Positions 42,401 to 53,969 of a stretch of DNA of 64,000 nt are shown here, in pieces. The notes beneath the pieces were generated by a model. That model was not told the origin of the DNA. It did not search any database and saw nothing but the letters and a program-made list of their open reading frames with translations. A program made the position numbers and the translations under genes. Each line of letters begins with the position of its first letter. Position 1 is the stretch's first letter. Source of the DNA: Todiramphus chloris collaris (Eukaryota > Chordata > Aves > Coraciiformes > Alcedinidae); NCBI GenBank assembly GCA_025345505.1, contig JANVCC010000077.1, forward strand, positions 4,961,494-5,025,493, written 5' to 3'.

Positions 42401-44291
42401 GTAAATAGAGATGTCAAACTGTATGTAAGAGGAAGGTAAATGCTGAAGTACTGTATTTTCTGAAATAGTTTAGGTCAGTTAGTTGTTGTGGGTGTGGTGC
42501 TGGTAACACGCAGTGTTTTGCCATGAAAAAAATCAGGGAATATAGTCCTGGAAGAGATTTTGAGAGGTCATTTTGTCCATGTCTTTGCCCGAATCGTGCA
42601 GATCTATTACACCATTGCAGTGTTGGATACATGGACATTGTCTTTCTGTGTCAAGCACAGAACCTCTGGGTAATCAGTGAGGGGAAGGTGACAGACAACT
42701 CACAAAAAAACCAAGTGACAACCTGATGTTTATGTGCAGGTTGTGTGTGCAGAGGCTATTGCCCTACTGCTCCCTCTTCTAAGTCTGTGCCCAATACCCC
42801 ATAGCTGGTCTCTCTGCATCCACCACCCCCTTCCACTACCTGTGATGTCTGTTGATTTACCTGGGAATTAAGTTGTATTTTACAAGGATGCACAGTGTTT
42901 CTAGGACAATGCAGGGGTCTGGTTGTTATACTGATAAAATGGGGAATTAATTTTTAATAAGGAACACTTTCTTTTTGGTCAACTCATCATAGCAATTGGT
43001 TTCTGTTAATCATACATCCCTACCCTCAGCTGTGACAGGGATAATTCACACCAATTCCTTCAATGTGCTGGCAGGAATCTCTTCCCATGGCAGAAACACT
43101 GAATCAGCTCACCTGTAAAATTATGGGATACCTGGAGAAATACTCCTACTCAGAAAAGTGGCAGTGTTTGTGGGTTTGATTCTCCACTGGGAAAAAGTGG
43201 AGAGGGAACGGATCAAGATGCCTCCTTTGCTCAATCCCATTACAGCCCATGCTCATATCCCCACCCAACAGGGATCTTGTTACTGGCTCTTGGCCACTGT
43301 GCCTCCCCCAGTCCCCCCTGGTGATACACTGCTGCCATCCACCCCCGGGGAGGCTGGCACGAGAGGCTGCAGAGCTGCTTTGCTGACCAGGGGTCCATCT
43401 CTACCTTGTGACTTTGTGCTCTCAACGGCCATCTTCAGTTGCTTTTAGTTGGCCTGGCATTCATTCTTCTCGTGTCAGGGCAAGGTTGGTGGAAATCTCT
43501 AGACCTTGTAGCTCAGGTAGTCTCTGAAACAGGCAGCAGCGCTACTCATGCCATAGATATGTGTGTCTGTACCACCTTTTGTCATCTTTCTCCTTTGGCT
43601 GCTATTTCACTGTGATGGATGGTTCCTTGGGAGGAGATGCCAGAGAGAGAAGTCAGACAGCATCCTAAATCACCAGCATTGCACACCCCCCTGCAATGTT
43701 TTTCAAGTTATTTTAAAGTGGCTTTGTTAAAGGCATACCTCTCCAGGGGCTACTGCTAATAAGTTATTTTAAAAGGAAGAAATAGGTTTGAATATTTTGA
43801 ACTCACACTTCTACTTTTCCCCTCTTTTACCAAGGGCCAGGTAATGCTGTGGGTTTCTTCTTCCAAGGTTGCATTCTCGACTGATCCTACATCAGTAAAC
43901 AAACCAGTTGAGGCCTTTTGCAGAGTTTTAACACTGCTGCTCTCCTTACCATGTCTGAGCCAACATAACAGATGTGGGTAGAGAACAGAGGAGTGGAGGC
44001 TGGAAGTTTTAGCAAATTCACATTCTCCCCCAGCTGTCTTCAAGCCAATTCTAGGATATAAATTGCATCTCTCCAATTTTGTTTAAATTTCTTTTTCTTG
44101 ATTTTTATTTGTGCAGCTTTGCTAATGGAATCTGATTGTTGGGTCTTTTCCCAGAGCTTAGCTGACTTGCATAAACTTTAGAAATAAAGAATGTGACCTT
44201 GTGAGTGACTTTGCTTCCCTAAACCCAGAATAGCAACATGCTAGAGCACCACTGTGTGTTGCTATACGTGTATATGTTGTATTTATTTTAG
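42401..44291 (+). other. RBM20: RBM20 intron 9
   Basis: 1.9 kb, GT-AG. The exon 9 frame stops 13 codons into the intron. No gene or clear repeat is seen. Confidence 0.9.
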
Positions 44292-44390
44292 CTTGGAAAA
44301 GAGGAGCCAGTTCCAGAGAAGAGCTCACCTTCAGCTAATATGCACGGCAAAGAATCTGGAGAGATTGTGGAAAACACAAGAAAAGAGAAG
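44292..44390 (+). CDS. RBM20: RBM20 exon 10: Lys/Glu-rich linker
   Basis: The acceptor is TTTTAG|CTT and the donor GAGAAG|GTTAGT. The 33 codons start LGKEEPVPEKSSPSANMHGK and end NTRKEK, matching the human ...NTRTKKE stretch before the acidic region. It is phase 0 at both ends. The linker is weakly conserved and probably disordered. Confidence 0.9.
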
Positions 44391-45826
44391 GTTAGTGACA
44401 CGTTGTTGATGCAGCTTCCATGACAAAACGAGTGAAACCCGCGTTTGGTAGCACGTTCTCCCAACTGAAATATTAAACCCCCGTGGAAAGGCTTGCAAAG
44501 GAGTTAGAGAAAGGGGTTGTCTAAATTAACTTGCCTTATCTTGACCTCTGCTTTAATGGATAGCTTTTCCTGAAGTCTCCAGAACTTTTTTTAGTTGCTC
44601 TTTGCCCATGTACATTGCTTCACATGCATAGACCTTGGCACTGGCAGCTGTAAGTAATGTATGCCCAAGTGAACTGTGTAACTTTGTGAACTGAGAGCAA
44701 AAATAGGAGATGCTGTCAGTTAGTGCAGAAGGAGGACACTCATGATGAAAACTTTTCAGAACGTTGTCCTTAGATGGACTATAGATAGTAGCCTCTTCTG
44801 ATTATTTCTGCTTTTAATTAAATGATGCCTTTACAGCACCCCTACTGCAGCATCGCAGTCGGGGACAGCAATGTCCTTGGAATTCCTCCAGCTTCATATC
44901 TGTAGGGTCATGGGTTGATGGTCAGATATGGAAGCTGTTGATATCTGTTGCTGTAGAAAACTGATCTCCTGGCAAGAACGGTGTCAACTCCCAGAGTTTT
45001 CGTGCTGCTTTAGGATTCTAGGAGGGGAAGTGTGGGAATGGTCAAACAGGAGGAGAATACAGATTATTAATAGATTATGTGTACACGATAAGTCTGGGAA
45101 TTGAAATCTAAGATGCAAGTGTGTCTTAAAAGTAACATATACGTTATAATTCTAATACTTCTGAAGTCAAATATTAGTGTCGGAGTCCTGTAAGTCTATA
45201 ACTGCATGTGTGAGGTACTTCAAATTACATACCTTAAAACTGATTTTTCTTAAGGTCTGAGCCAATCTCTACCAACACAGTCCCTGGCAGAGGACTCTTG
45301 CTGGTGGAAGGAAATGACTGCAGAAGGTAGCCATGTTTTCTCAGTCACCACAGGAATTTAAAGGACCTAGTCCAGCAAAGTGAGAGCCACAGTGGGCTCA
45401 GTATATTCTCATTGTGCTGCCTATTTCTCTCCACCCTGGGATGGAGGTAGAGAAGGAGACGACATTCATTTCCTTGGGGACTGCGTAGTAGTAGCAGTTG
45501 CATAATAAAATATAACAGGTTGTGCCTGTTCTATTGCTTACAGAAAAGTAAGAAGCAGGAGACTGGAGTGACTGCAGTCCCCAAGGCAGCTACAAAATCT
45601 CCACAAAGTGAAGTTTATGTAATAATTAAAAAGAGATTGCTTGTTCTTGTGCATAGGATTTAAAATCACAACACCAAGGCATAACATTCATTGAAACTAA
45701 AATAAAAGAGGGATTAGGCATGGTCAGATCAAAGTTCTTGCTGGTTACTGATGTTCAAAACCCACTTTTTTAGCAGTGATTATCTATAATCACTTATCTT
45801 TCAAATGTTTCACATCTTTCTGACAG
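44391..45826 (+). other. RBM20: RBM20 intron 10
   Basis: 1.4 kb, GT-AG. It carries a candidate alternative last exon beginning at 45,544 (see the separate entry). Confidence 0.9.
45544..45730 (+). CDS. Candidate alternative terminal exon of RBM20 (putative)
   Basis: A pyrimidine-rich tract ends in TTGCTTACAG|AAAAG, a good acceptor. From 45,544 the phase left by exon 10 reads 39 codons starting KSKKQETGVTAVPKAATKSP, charged like its neighbours, then TAA at 45,661-45,663. AATAAA follows at 45,701-45,706 with a GT-bearing stretch after it. No strong donor is present, which fits a last exon rather than a cassette. If used, the protein would keep the RRM and RS region but lose the acidic region and zinc finger 2. 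No homologue is known to me; chance is quite possible. Confidence 0.3.
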
Positions 45827-46496
45827 GACCGAGACTGGGAGAGTGGAAGTGAGATAGAAGGTGAGACCTGGTATCCTGCTAACATGGAGGAACTGGTGAC
45901 AGTAGATGAAGTGGGAGAAGATGATTTGATTATGGAGCCTGATATAACCGAGCTTGAAGAAATAGTACCAGTTGATCAAAAAAATAAAACTACTTCAGAA
46001 ATGTGTCCCTGTGTGTCATCCATGTTAGAACTGAAAAACGACCACAGCAACTTAACCAGGACTGAAGACAAAGTTGCTCATAAAGCTTTAGAAACGAACT
46101 TCAGATCAGCAAAGGGCAGTGTAGTTTCTAGCATCTGTCAGCGTGATGAGGAAGATGATGATAATGATGATGCTGTAACTGAAGCATCAAGCCTAAATCT
46201 GGACCCTCAGCACAAGCCAGAGGAATTGCAAGAAGACCAATCTGCTAAGGAGTCTGATCCCCAGCAGAAGGAAGGAAAAATTGCTAAGAGTTCTGACACT
46301 CATTTAGAGGCTGAAGATCACCATATACCTTCTGTTCATCTGAAAGAAGAGACTCTACAGCTCCCAGATACATTTATAGATGACTACAAACAGATGGGAT
46401 CACAAGGAGCTGAGAGCAGAGAAGTTATGGAAATGCTTGTTAAAAGTGCTAGTGAAGAAACCAGACACAGAAGCCAAGAGTGTCCAGAGGCCAAGG
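45827..46496 (+). CDS. RBM20: RBM20 exon 11: acidic (Glu-rich) region
   Basis: The acceptor is CTGACAG|GAC. It encodes DRDWESGSEIEGETWYPANM, then EELVTVDEVGEDD, the conserved acidic block that in people contains a cardiomyopathy site (E913 in human numbering). A long, poorly conserved Glu/Asp/Ser-rich stretch follows, with a run of Asp codons near 46,150. The donor is AAGG|GTAACT after 46,496, leaving one base of an Ala codon completed by exon 12. The frame stays open into intron 11 until a stop at 46,658-46,660. Residues are about 861-1083. Confidence 0.94.
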
Positions 46497-48849
46497 GTAA
46501 CTACTGGGTTTTTGTCTTTTCAGCCCACAGAGAGCTTTGCATGTTTACTCTGACAGTAGACCGAAATTTATTGCTAACAAGAATAAATGTTGCTAATAGT
46601 ATCAAGACTCGTCCTTGGAGCAGCTCAGTAAAAGAACTCCAGTACCTTTCGCTAAGCTAAACCATTAGAGGCTCTTAGCTGAATAGTGTAAAGGAAATAT
46701 GATAAGCAGCTTGCAAGTTTTCTGAAAGGCATAAGCTGCTATAATTGTCATGTCAAGGTTCACATGAGTTTAGCTGAACTCTTTCAGTGCCTTGCTAAAT
46801 TTATTTTGAATTGTCAATGAAATGAGTGACAGTCTCTGAAGGTCACCAGAAAAGTATCTGTAATGTCTGGCTGGCTCCTGGACAAGGTGGGTATTCTTAC
46901 ACACTGTACTGAAGTGTTAGTAACATGGAAATCATCTGCAGATTGTTACTTCTCAGTCCCTGTTCATGCAAATGCATGCCATTTGTCAGGACTTGCCTTA
47001 TCATCCCCTGTTATCTACCACATGCTGCCTTTAATATAACTGATAGGATATGCTGTGAGATAATGCCAATAAATATAATCATAGCTGCCTATTAATGTTT
47101 TAGCTGCCAAGAAAAAAAAAAAAAAGATCTTGAGTGTTTGAAAGTAAGTTCAATTCCTCATCACAGTTTCAAATTAAACTTGAGCGAATGGGCTGTGTAT
47201 AATGAGGGGAAGTGGAAAACAACATACAGAGCATGTTGGCCAGGAATGCTCTTTTTTTTTTTTTGCTAATGGAGCCCATGTGATGGAGAAGGGGTTGTGA
47301 ACAGAAGTTGCTAGAAGATTTTTGAGCGTGTGCTTTTCCACCAGAAAATGCTGGAACATTTAATAGGAATGTCTGAATTTGAACCACCTTCTTCTTCCAG
47401 GACAGATTTGAAAGTCACTCAGTTTTCAGTACTTACCTGTTTGGTCTGAAGACATCTTGCCAGGCTTTGCGTATTTGGAGATAACACTGCCATGAAAACT
47501 CTTTGGGACTGTCTCCCTTGGGCTGCCCATTTCATGGGCAGCCAGCTGATGAAAGAGTTGGGTATCCCAAGAGAATAGTTACTTCAGTGTTTTCAGCATC
47601 TCAGCTTCCAACTTGCCAGCAGGGAGCCTGGAAGGTCCAGGGGGTATTGTGCTTCCCAGGTTTCTGCCAGGATCTGTGGTGCAAGGCTTTAGACTCTCTG
47701 CAAATGCAGCTGCCAGCTCAGAAGCCCAGGAATCAACCTGAGTGAGAGTTACGTTGCCACAAAGGCCCTGGATGTTTTAAGAGGAGCTTACTGAAGCTTG
47801 CAGGTTTTCCAAGATCTCTGTTGCAGATTTGGAAAGCTAGGAAAAGCCGACTAGTCAGGATTTTATATTGTTGGGTTTTTTTAAATCATGTAATAGACAT
47901 ATTTAAAACAATGAAGAAAAATTCATTCTCATAGCCAGAAATGGCAGATCTTTGAACTACAGACTTGAAAGGCAGGAAGGGTTTGGTTTGGGCAAAAATA
48001 TATTTGTTTTATGAGATAATGTATCCCTTATCTAGGTGAAATTTGCAATGCAATAGAAATTTTAACAGGGTAAGGGAACTAGTTTTTTGATGTAAGAACT
48101 GAAGAATAGGAATCAGACCAGTTTATCTTCAATTCTGTTGTTCTGTGATAACAAAATTCTTTTTTTTTAAGTAAAAAGCAATTCACATGTTGGGAAGGAA
48201 GAGCATCTGTTCTTATGACTGGCTTTATCTGGCTCAGAAAATCAGTCCACTGTTATCCACACCTTGAATCTCCTGCCTGTGTCCATTAATGTCGGTCAGC
48301 AGGGACCAACTATTCCATCCCTACTGGCCAGGAACCAAAATCTTCAAATGGCCAAGATCCATAAAGCAGAAGCTATCCCATGGAGAGATCAGGATGGGAG
48401 AACAATGGCTCCAGGGAGCAGATGACAGTGATGCTGCAGGGGTCCTACTAGAGGAAGGTTTGCTCTGCCCACGCAGCTCCTTAAGCAGATTGGGGATTTG
48501 CCCTCAGCAAGTCCCACTGCCCTCCCACCCCCTTTATTCAGCAGTCCCTGTGTTAGCCCAGCTCCATCACTGGTCATGCAGCACCATATATATTTATGGA
48601 GCTGCAGTCTGACCATGCTTGTGCAATGTGAAATTAGAAGAATAGTCTACTGGGAGAAATAGGGGTGGCCTCACAATGTAGCCCAGCTGGTGGGGTTGCA
48701 CAGCATAGGCCTCTGGTTTGAAAGGAAGAACATTTTTTCCAGATTTTTCTTAATTTATAGATCCACCCAGAAAGTGTTCCCAAGTCATTTACATTTACTC
48801 TTTAAACTAATAAACTGTTTTCATTCAATACATTTATTCATTTGTTAAG
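46497..48849 (+). other. RBM20: RBM20 intron 11
   Basis: 2.4 kb with a GTAACT donor and TTAAG acceptor. The exon 11 frame stays open for about 54 codons. AATAAA hexamers occur at 46,582 and 47,068. A perfect 10-bp inverted repeat with a 3-base loop lies at 47,521-47,543. A-run and T-run microsatellites lie near 47,109 and 47,251. Confidence 0.88.
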
Positions 48850-48969
48850 CAAATTCTAGGTACCTGGAAACAAAATCTCTGGAATGCCCGGAGGTAGAGG
48901 CTAAAAGAAGGCACTCTCCACCAGGCTGGGAACAAGAGGACGTCTTCACCGAGCTCAGCATTCCCCTGG
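48850..48969 (+). CDS. RBM20: RBM20 exon 12: end of acidic region
   Basis: I placed the acceptor at TTAAG|CA, because only this start completes the exon 11 codon in frame and gives [12 protein letters not shown], matching human ...ENSRYVEMKSLE. A better-looking TAG acceptor lies ten bases downstream at 48,858-48,859 but would shift frame. The exon ends [14 protein letters not shown] before CTGG|GTATGT, again close to human. Function is unknown beyond belonging to the conserved C-terminal part. Confidence 0.88.
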
Positions 48970-49696
48970 GTATGTTCGGCTGCCCGTCCACTGCAATACC
49001 CAGAACTTGCAACAAGATGTCACTTTAAGGCTACTTGCAATATTTATTTTCCAGAACAGATGTGAGAGTGAAAGAACAGGGTATATGACAGAGGAGTAGC
49101 TGTGAAATAAATGGGCTTTTGATTATAGATCATTGCTAATACCATTCTGGAGGAATGGTGAAAGACAGCTGCTAATGTTGCTGATAAGTTGAAATAAGTT
49201 CCCTTGGATTATATATGAAATATATATGAAAAACACTTAGTAATTTAAAAGTCTTTGTCGTAAAAGTGTTCATTATACTTTCAGTACAAGCAAAAGTATT
49301 GGTTTTACTGACTAAGCACTGATCATGAGTAAAACATCTGGAAGAAGTACATCCTAAAGAGCAATCTGTGTAATTTAAGCATGAATTTACTGCTAATAAG
49401 TACTATTGCTGGTCTAGCCCTTGAGGTTACACAGTGAAGTTTCCAGTCGATATTATGTTCAGGAAGGTACATTTTTAAGTGTGTATAATATCTAAGAGAG
49501 AAGTGGAGGGTATATTTGCAATGCACAGGATTTTAAACTGCAACTCAGTATTGCAAAATTAGGGAAATCAGAGAAGGATTCAGTCTTCTAGCTATGTCGT
49601 TTAAGTAAACAGCAGCTGTTTTCTTTGAAAACGAGTTTATTGTGGAGGGGCAGGGTTTCAACTGATATTTTAATGTAATTCAGAATTTCTCAATAG
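48970..49696 (+). other. RBM20: RBM20 intron 12
   Basis: 727 bases, GT-AG, AT-rich. No separate feature is seen. Confidence 0.9.
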
Positions 49697-49818
49697 GTGT
49701 GGAATTTGTGGTGCCTAGAACTGGGTTTTACTGCAAACTCTGTGGACTCTTCTACACAAATGAAGAGACAGCCAAGACAAATCACTGCAGAAGTACTGTT
49801 CACTACAAAAATCTGCAG
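49697..49818 (+). CDS. RBM20: RBM20 exon 13: zinc finger 2
   Basis: The acceptor is CAATAG|GT and the donor CTGCAG|GTAAGA. It encodes [20 protein letters not shown], then [20 protein letters not shown]. The C-x2-C-x13-H-x5-H pattern (C1136, C1139, H1153, H1159 in exon-2 numbering) is a matrin/U1-like zinc finger, the second in RBM20 and near-identical to the mammalian one. It has 122 nt, with its first two bases completing a Gly codon. Confidence 0.96.
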
Positions 49819-52800
49819 GTAAGAACACACGTGAAGCTAGCTAATAACGAGCTCATGGGGTAGATTGCACATAAGATACGTGATGCTACATAAAATTTGC
49901 TTTTATTCTGTGGACAGGATTCAGATGGAGTGAAATTTGGGTAAGCAAAGCTTTTCAGCAGTTCAAAATATTAGCACACTAATTTCTCACTCTCAGATCC
50001 CTGAAATCAACTTCTGGGTCATAAATAAAATGGGGCCAGGTGACAATTTGATCATCTCATATACATTTGGTCCTTGTCACTAGCACAACATGCAACTCAG
50101 ATCATCTAGGACCCTCTGTTCTTGAGGGTCCCAGACATTTCCATCATGGGGAGTGAGCCCACAGCAGCCTTTATTTTCTGGTGCATTAAACATGCCACTT
50201 GTTTAATAGTGTTGCCAGACTTATTTTTGCATTACGTGAATTTCTGGAGCGTGTTGCAGCACGCAGTGCTTTGTGATGCACAGGCTCTCCGGGGCATTTC
50301 CTGTGACCTGCTGAAATTGCCTCCCCGTGCTACAGAACAGCATGTCAGTTCAACCAGGCAGAACTCCACCACTGAATACTTCCTATAAGGATATGCAGAA
50401 GCATTTAATACTTGTATGGTTTCCATACGAATTTGCCATGAGCGTAACAGCACACAGGGACCCTGGGTGCTTGCAGTTCCATCAAAAGACCTTACCTGTA
50501 TCACTTTTCAGATGCAGAGTTGATAGTGTCAGTCATGACAGCATGAGCATTAAGTGCACTGTGCTGAGGACTCCTCAGAGGAGGTAGCCTTGCCTCCCAT
50601 CTCCTTGAGTCCTTGCCTGTGTGCAGGTTGGTGTGTACACTGCAGATGACACTTCTGTTGGCGTTTGCATAGTCTTAGCAAAAGTCATGAAAGAGCAAAG
50701 CAAAGATCTTTCATTGTTGCCTTTCTTTTTTTTGTTCCCTCCCTCTGCCAGTAAATGCTGGAGCTCTGCTTCTCTTCAAGTAACAGCTATCTTTCCCGAG
50801 CTGGCTAGGAGGCACTGGCTTTTCTAGTGACACTTGAAGTCAAATAATTTCTCTGGGAGAATTTTCTTCTTGACTTTCCTGAAGTTATGTAGCTGTAATC
50901 ATGCAAAGGCCTCTGTCTTTCAAAGACTGTGCCTGCAGAGCTATGATGCTTGCTTATAATGGAACCTCCAAGTGTAAGCTTGAAAAACAGGTGCCCAGTT
51001 TGCATGACTTTTTTTGCTTCATAGAAAAAAATCCAGAGGGATTCACCAGAAGTGGCACCATTCAGTGCAGGCTGTGTGTCCCATGTGAGTCAGTCCCAAA
51101 GAAAAAATTGCTGAACCCAAGATTGTAACTCCAGTCATTGCCCCTGGCAACAGGTCCCACGGAAAGAAAAGGGATTAATTTTTTTATTTTCTAAGTTGTT
51201 TTGTTAAAGTCATAGGAAACATGGTCCAACTGAAACCAAGTCAGTGTGGAAAAAACCCCTCTTTTTATCCCTGTTAAGACATTTCCCATGAGCACTGTGG
51301 TAGATATCTAACACTGACTTGAGATAAAAGAACAAAGACTACAAAAGCTGTTAAAATTAAATCTGTCAAATATGGTAATGAAAACACACTGTTCTGTCGA
51401 GCCGTACCTCTTATCTTACTAAATGGAGGAAGTAAATGTCTCATCCAACTTTAGCCCACTCAAGTGGAAACTCAGCAAATTTCAAGCAATTGTTCTGTAT
51501 TACTAGAACCCTTTTAGTTGCAGTAATGCTTATTTATGCACTCTGCAAGAAATGTCAGTCTTCTCCTGTGATGATGCCAGTTAATGAGTGTATCCATGAA
51601 CATAAGAACTATGGACTCTTACTGTATGGGAAGCTGTGGGACTGCTGCTGCAGACTGTCTATTGGTTGCCTTGCCTACATGACAAATACCATTGTCCAGT
51701 GCCAACAACATTGTCTAAAATGCTCTCATGGCTAGGAGTCTTTTAGAGTGGATTTGATGCTTGTCATCTTGCATGTGATCTCCTTGGTGCCACATCCAAA
51801 ATATCTGTTCAGTGTTTAGATTTGAATGCAAAACTAAACAGCGTGTTTACCTATTTTCGTCCAGAAGCCTTGCTTAGATGATGACAATTTTGTCTTGAGG
51901 TAAAACAGAGGTAAAAACTTCATTTGAGCATGGTGCCCCCTGAAGAACAGCAATCACTAAAAAAAAAATCGTTTCTTTGTCAGCTTTGCAGACTTCTTGT
52001 AATTTTCCATTCTGTTCAGCTTAATAAATGATTTTCCCAGGTGGTGTTTATATTTACAGATCCACTGCATTTTCCATGTCCAAAAAATCTATCATTTGGC
52101 CATCCCTCCCACCACTACCGCAAAAAGCTGTTGGATTAATCTGATGTAAGCTACCTTGGCAACTCAGTGCAGCATTTTATCCTGTTTTCCACTGCCTTTA
52201 TGCCGTATTCATCAAAACTTGTATTTAAAGGGAAAAAATATTTTCTCCTTGACTGTCATTTTGCTATAAATTAATCTGAATATCTGGTCTGTGAACTTCA
52301 AAACTGGTGTTTGTGGTACTCATGATAGCTGAGAACATCAGCCAAAGGTGGTGCATAAACCTCAGCCTTATTGTGGTGGGTAATCATTAAAAAGCAAAAA
52401 TGCATGGGTTATTTGATCCAGTGACAAGCAAGCGTTAGTGATTTATTACAGTTCGTGGTGTACGGATCACTTCTCCAGCCTTTATGGACCCTATATCTCT
52501 GTATACTACTGTAACATTTACTCTGGCTTTCTGCCACATGGAATTTTGTACCCAGGGATCAAGACTGAGAGTTGTGTGGTTTCCACAGCCAAATCTCTAA
52601 AATTCAGAGTGACAAGAATGCAGTTGTTGTTTTGTCAGAGGTGTGCCCATTCGTTACCGTTGCTGAGCCCCTTTTGGATGTACCTCTTACATCCAAAACT
52701 TGTATTTATGTGAGACAACCACAGCCCTTACTTTTTTTACACTCATTTCTCATTTCACCTCATTTCCCCATGGATTAAAAGAGTGAACTATACTCTGGGG

Positions 52801-53753
52801 GAATCCTGGAAGCAGATAAAATTTTTCAGTGATATGAGGTGGTCTTTTCAAAACAACACAGCATTAATAATCAGCTAGAGAAGAGAGTTTTATGATCCTG
52901 TTAATGTGCAGGTCAGTTAGTCTTGTATATGTATAAGATGTATAACAGCATCTCTACCTTATTATGTGGGAATTTCCAAATGTCTCTCTACACTAGCTGC
53001 TGCTGAAGAAGCTTCTTTCCATCCATTTCTAGGTCTGTAGACCTCAAATAAATACTCTGAGCACCATTTTCAGACCCACACCAGTTCACCATCCATTTTG
53101 CATGCAGCTCTGCCAACTACAAGCACTGCCAACATTAGCATGTCTGTATTTTTAAATCACACTGAGTACTTAAAGCACTGAAAGACTTTATCTTCGAGAA
53201 ACACAGTAAATGTAAATGTTCTAGCTAGACTGCTAAATTCTGTTAATTATTACCAAGTTTAATTATTCCCTTAAAAGAAATGTTCTTGTGCAAAAGGTAT
53301 ATCTCTAAACATGACATGCTGAAAATACAATATGTATGCTTTAAATTGTGACTCAGAAACTGCATCCATTTTCTGAGACACCAGTCTTCTACTAGCATAA
53401 TTCTGTTGACTCAGTGGAGTTAGTTCCTGCCCTATAGCATATGGGAGCAGAGAGTTTGCAAGGAGAAGTGAGGTCTAGGCGCACAGGCCGATGAGGAGTT
53501 GTGGTCCTCCTGGTTCTATCACCAGTTGCCCTTGTGACACAGATAAATCAACCGAATGCTGAGGTTCTCCATGTATTCAGATAGTTTGCCTAGCTATATT
53601 TTCTGGCTTGAATTTTCACCAAAATAGGCCATCTGTGTGCTTTCTTCCCTTTTGAGATGCTGGGAGAGTGTGAGAGCTCTGAAAAGGCATAGAACATCCC
53701 ATGTTGAATATTTTCGGTTTTGGTGACGATGCTTTGTTTTGCTGTGATTGCAG
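49819..53753 (+). other. RBM20: RBM20 intron 13
   Basis: 3.9 kb, GT-AG, before the last exon. Only short, unremarkable open frames are found. No repeat family is recognised. Confidence 0.88.
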
Positions 53754-53864
53754 AAATATCTATCCCAGCTTGCAGAGGAGAGCCTGAAAATGAAGGAAGA
53801 AGGCAGCCATCTGCCTCAGGACGACACTGGCATTGTTCCTCACTTCGCAAAGAAAAAACTATGA
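53754..53864 (+). CDS. RBM20: RBM20 exon 14 coding part: C-terminus and stop
   Basis: The acceptor is GATTGCAG|AAA. It encodes KYLSQLAEESLKMKEEGSHL and ends DDTGIVPHFAKKKL before a TGA at 53,862-53,864. The basic KKKL end matches human ...ERKKL, so this is the true protein end. The exon continues as 3' UTR. Confidence 0.96.
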   Translation, partial: KYLSQLAEESLKMKEEGSHLPQDDTGIVPHFAKKKL

Positions 53865-53963
53865 TGCGGATGAACTGGAAGAGCTATAATGAGTGAATGC
53901 TGAGACTTTATTTTTTTTATTTCCGTAATATAACTGTCAATTTGCACTGTACAGAGGAGGGGA

Positions 53964-53969
53964 AATAAA
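53964..53969 (+). promoter_or_regulatory. Proximal poly(A) signal AATAAA
   Basis: A canonical AATAAA lies 100 bases after the stop codon. Use of this site would give a very short 3' UTR. The downstream sequence is only weakly GT-rich. Confidence 0.5.
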
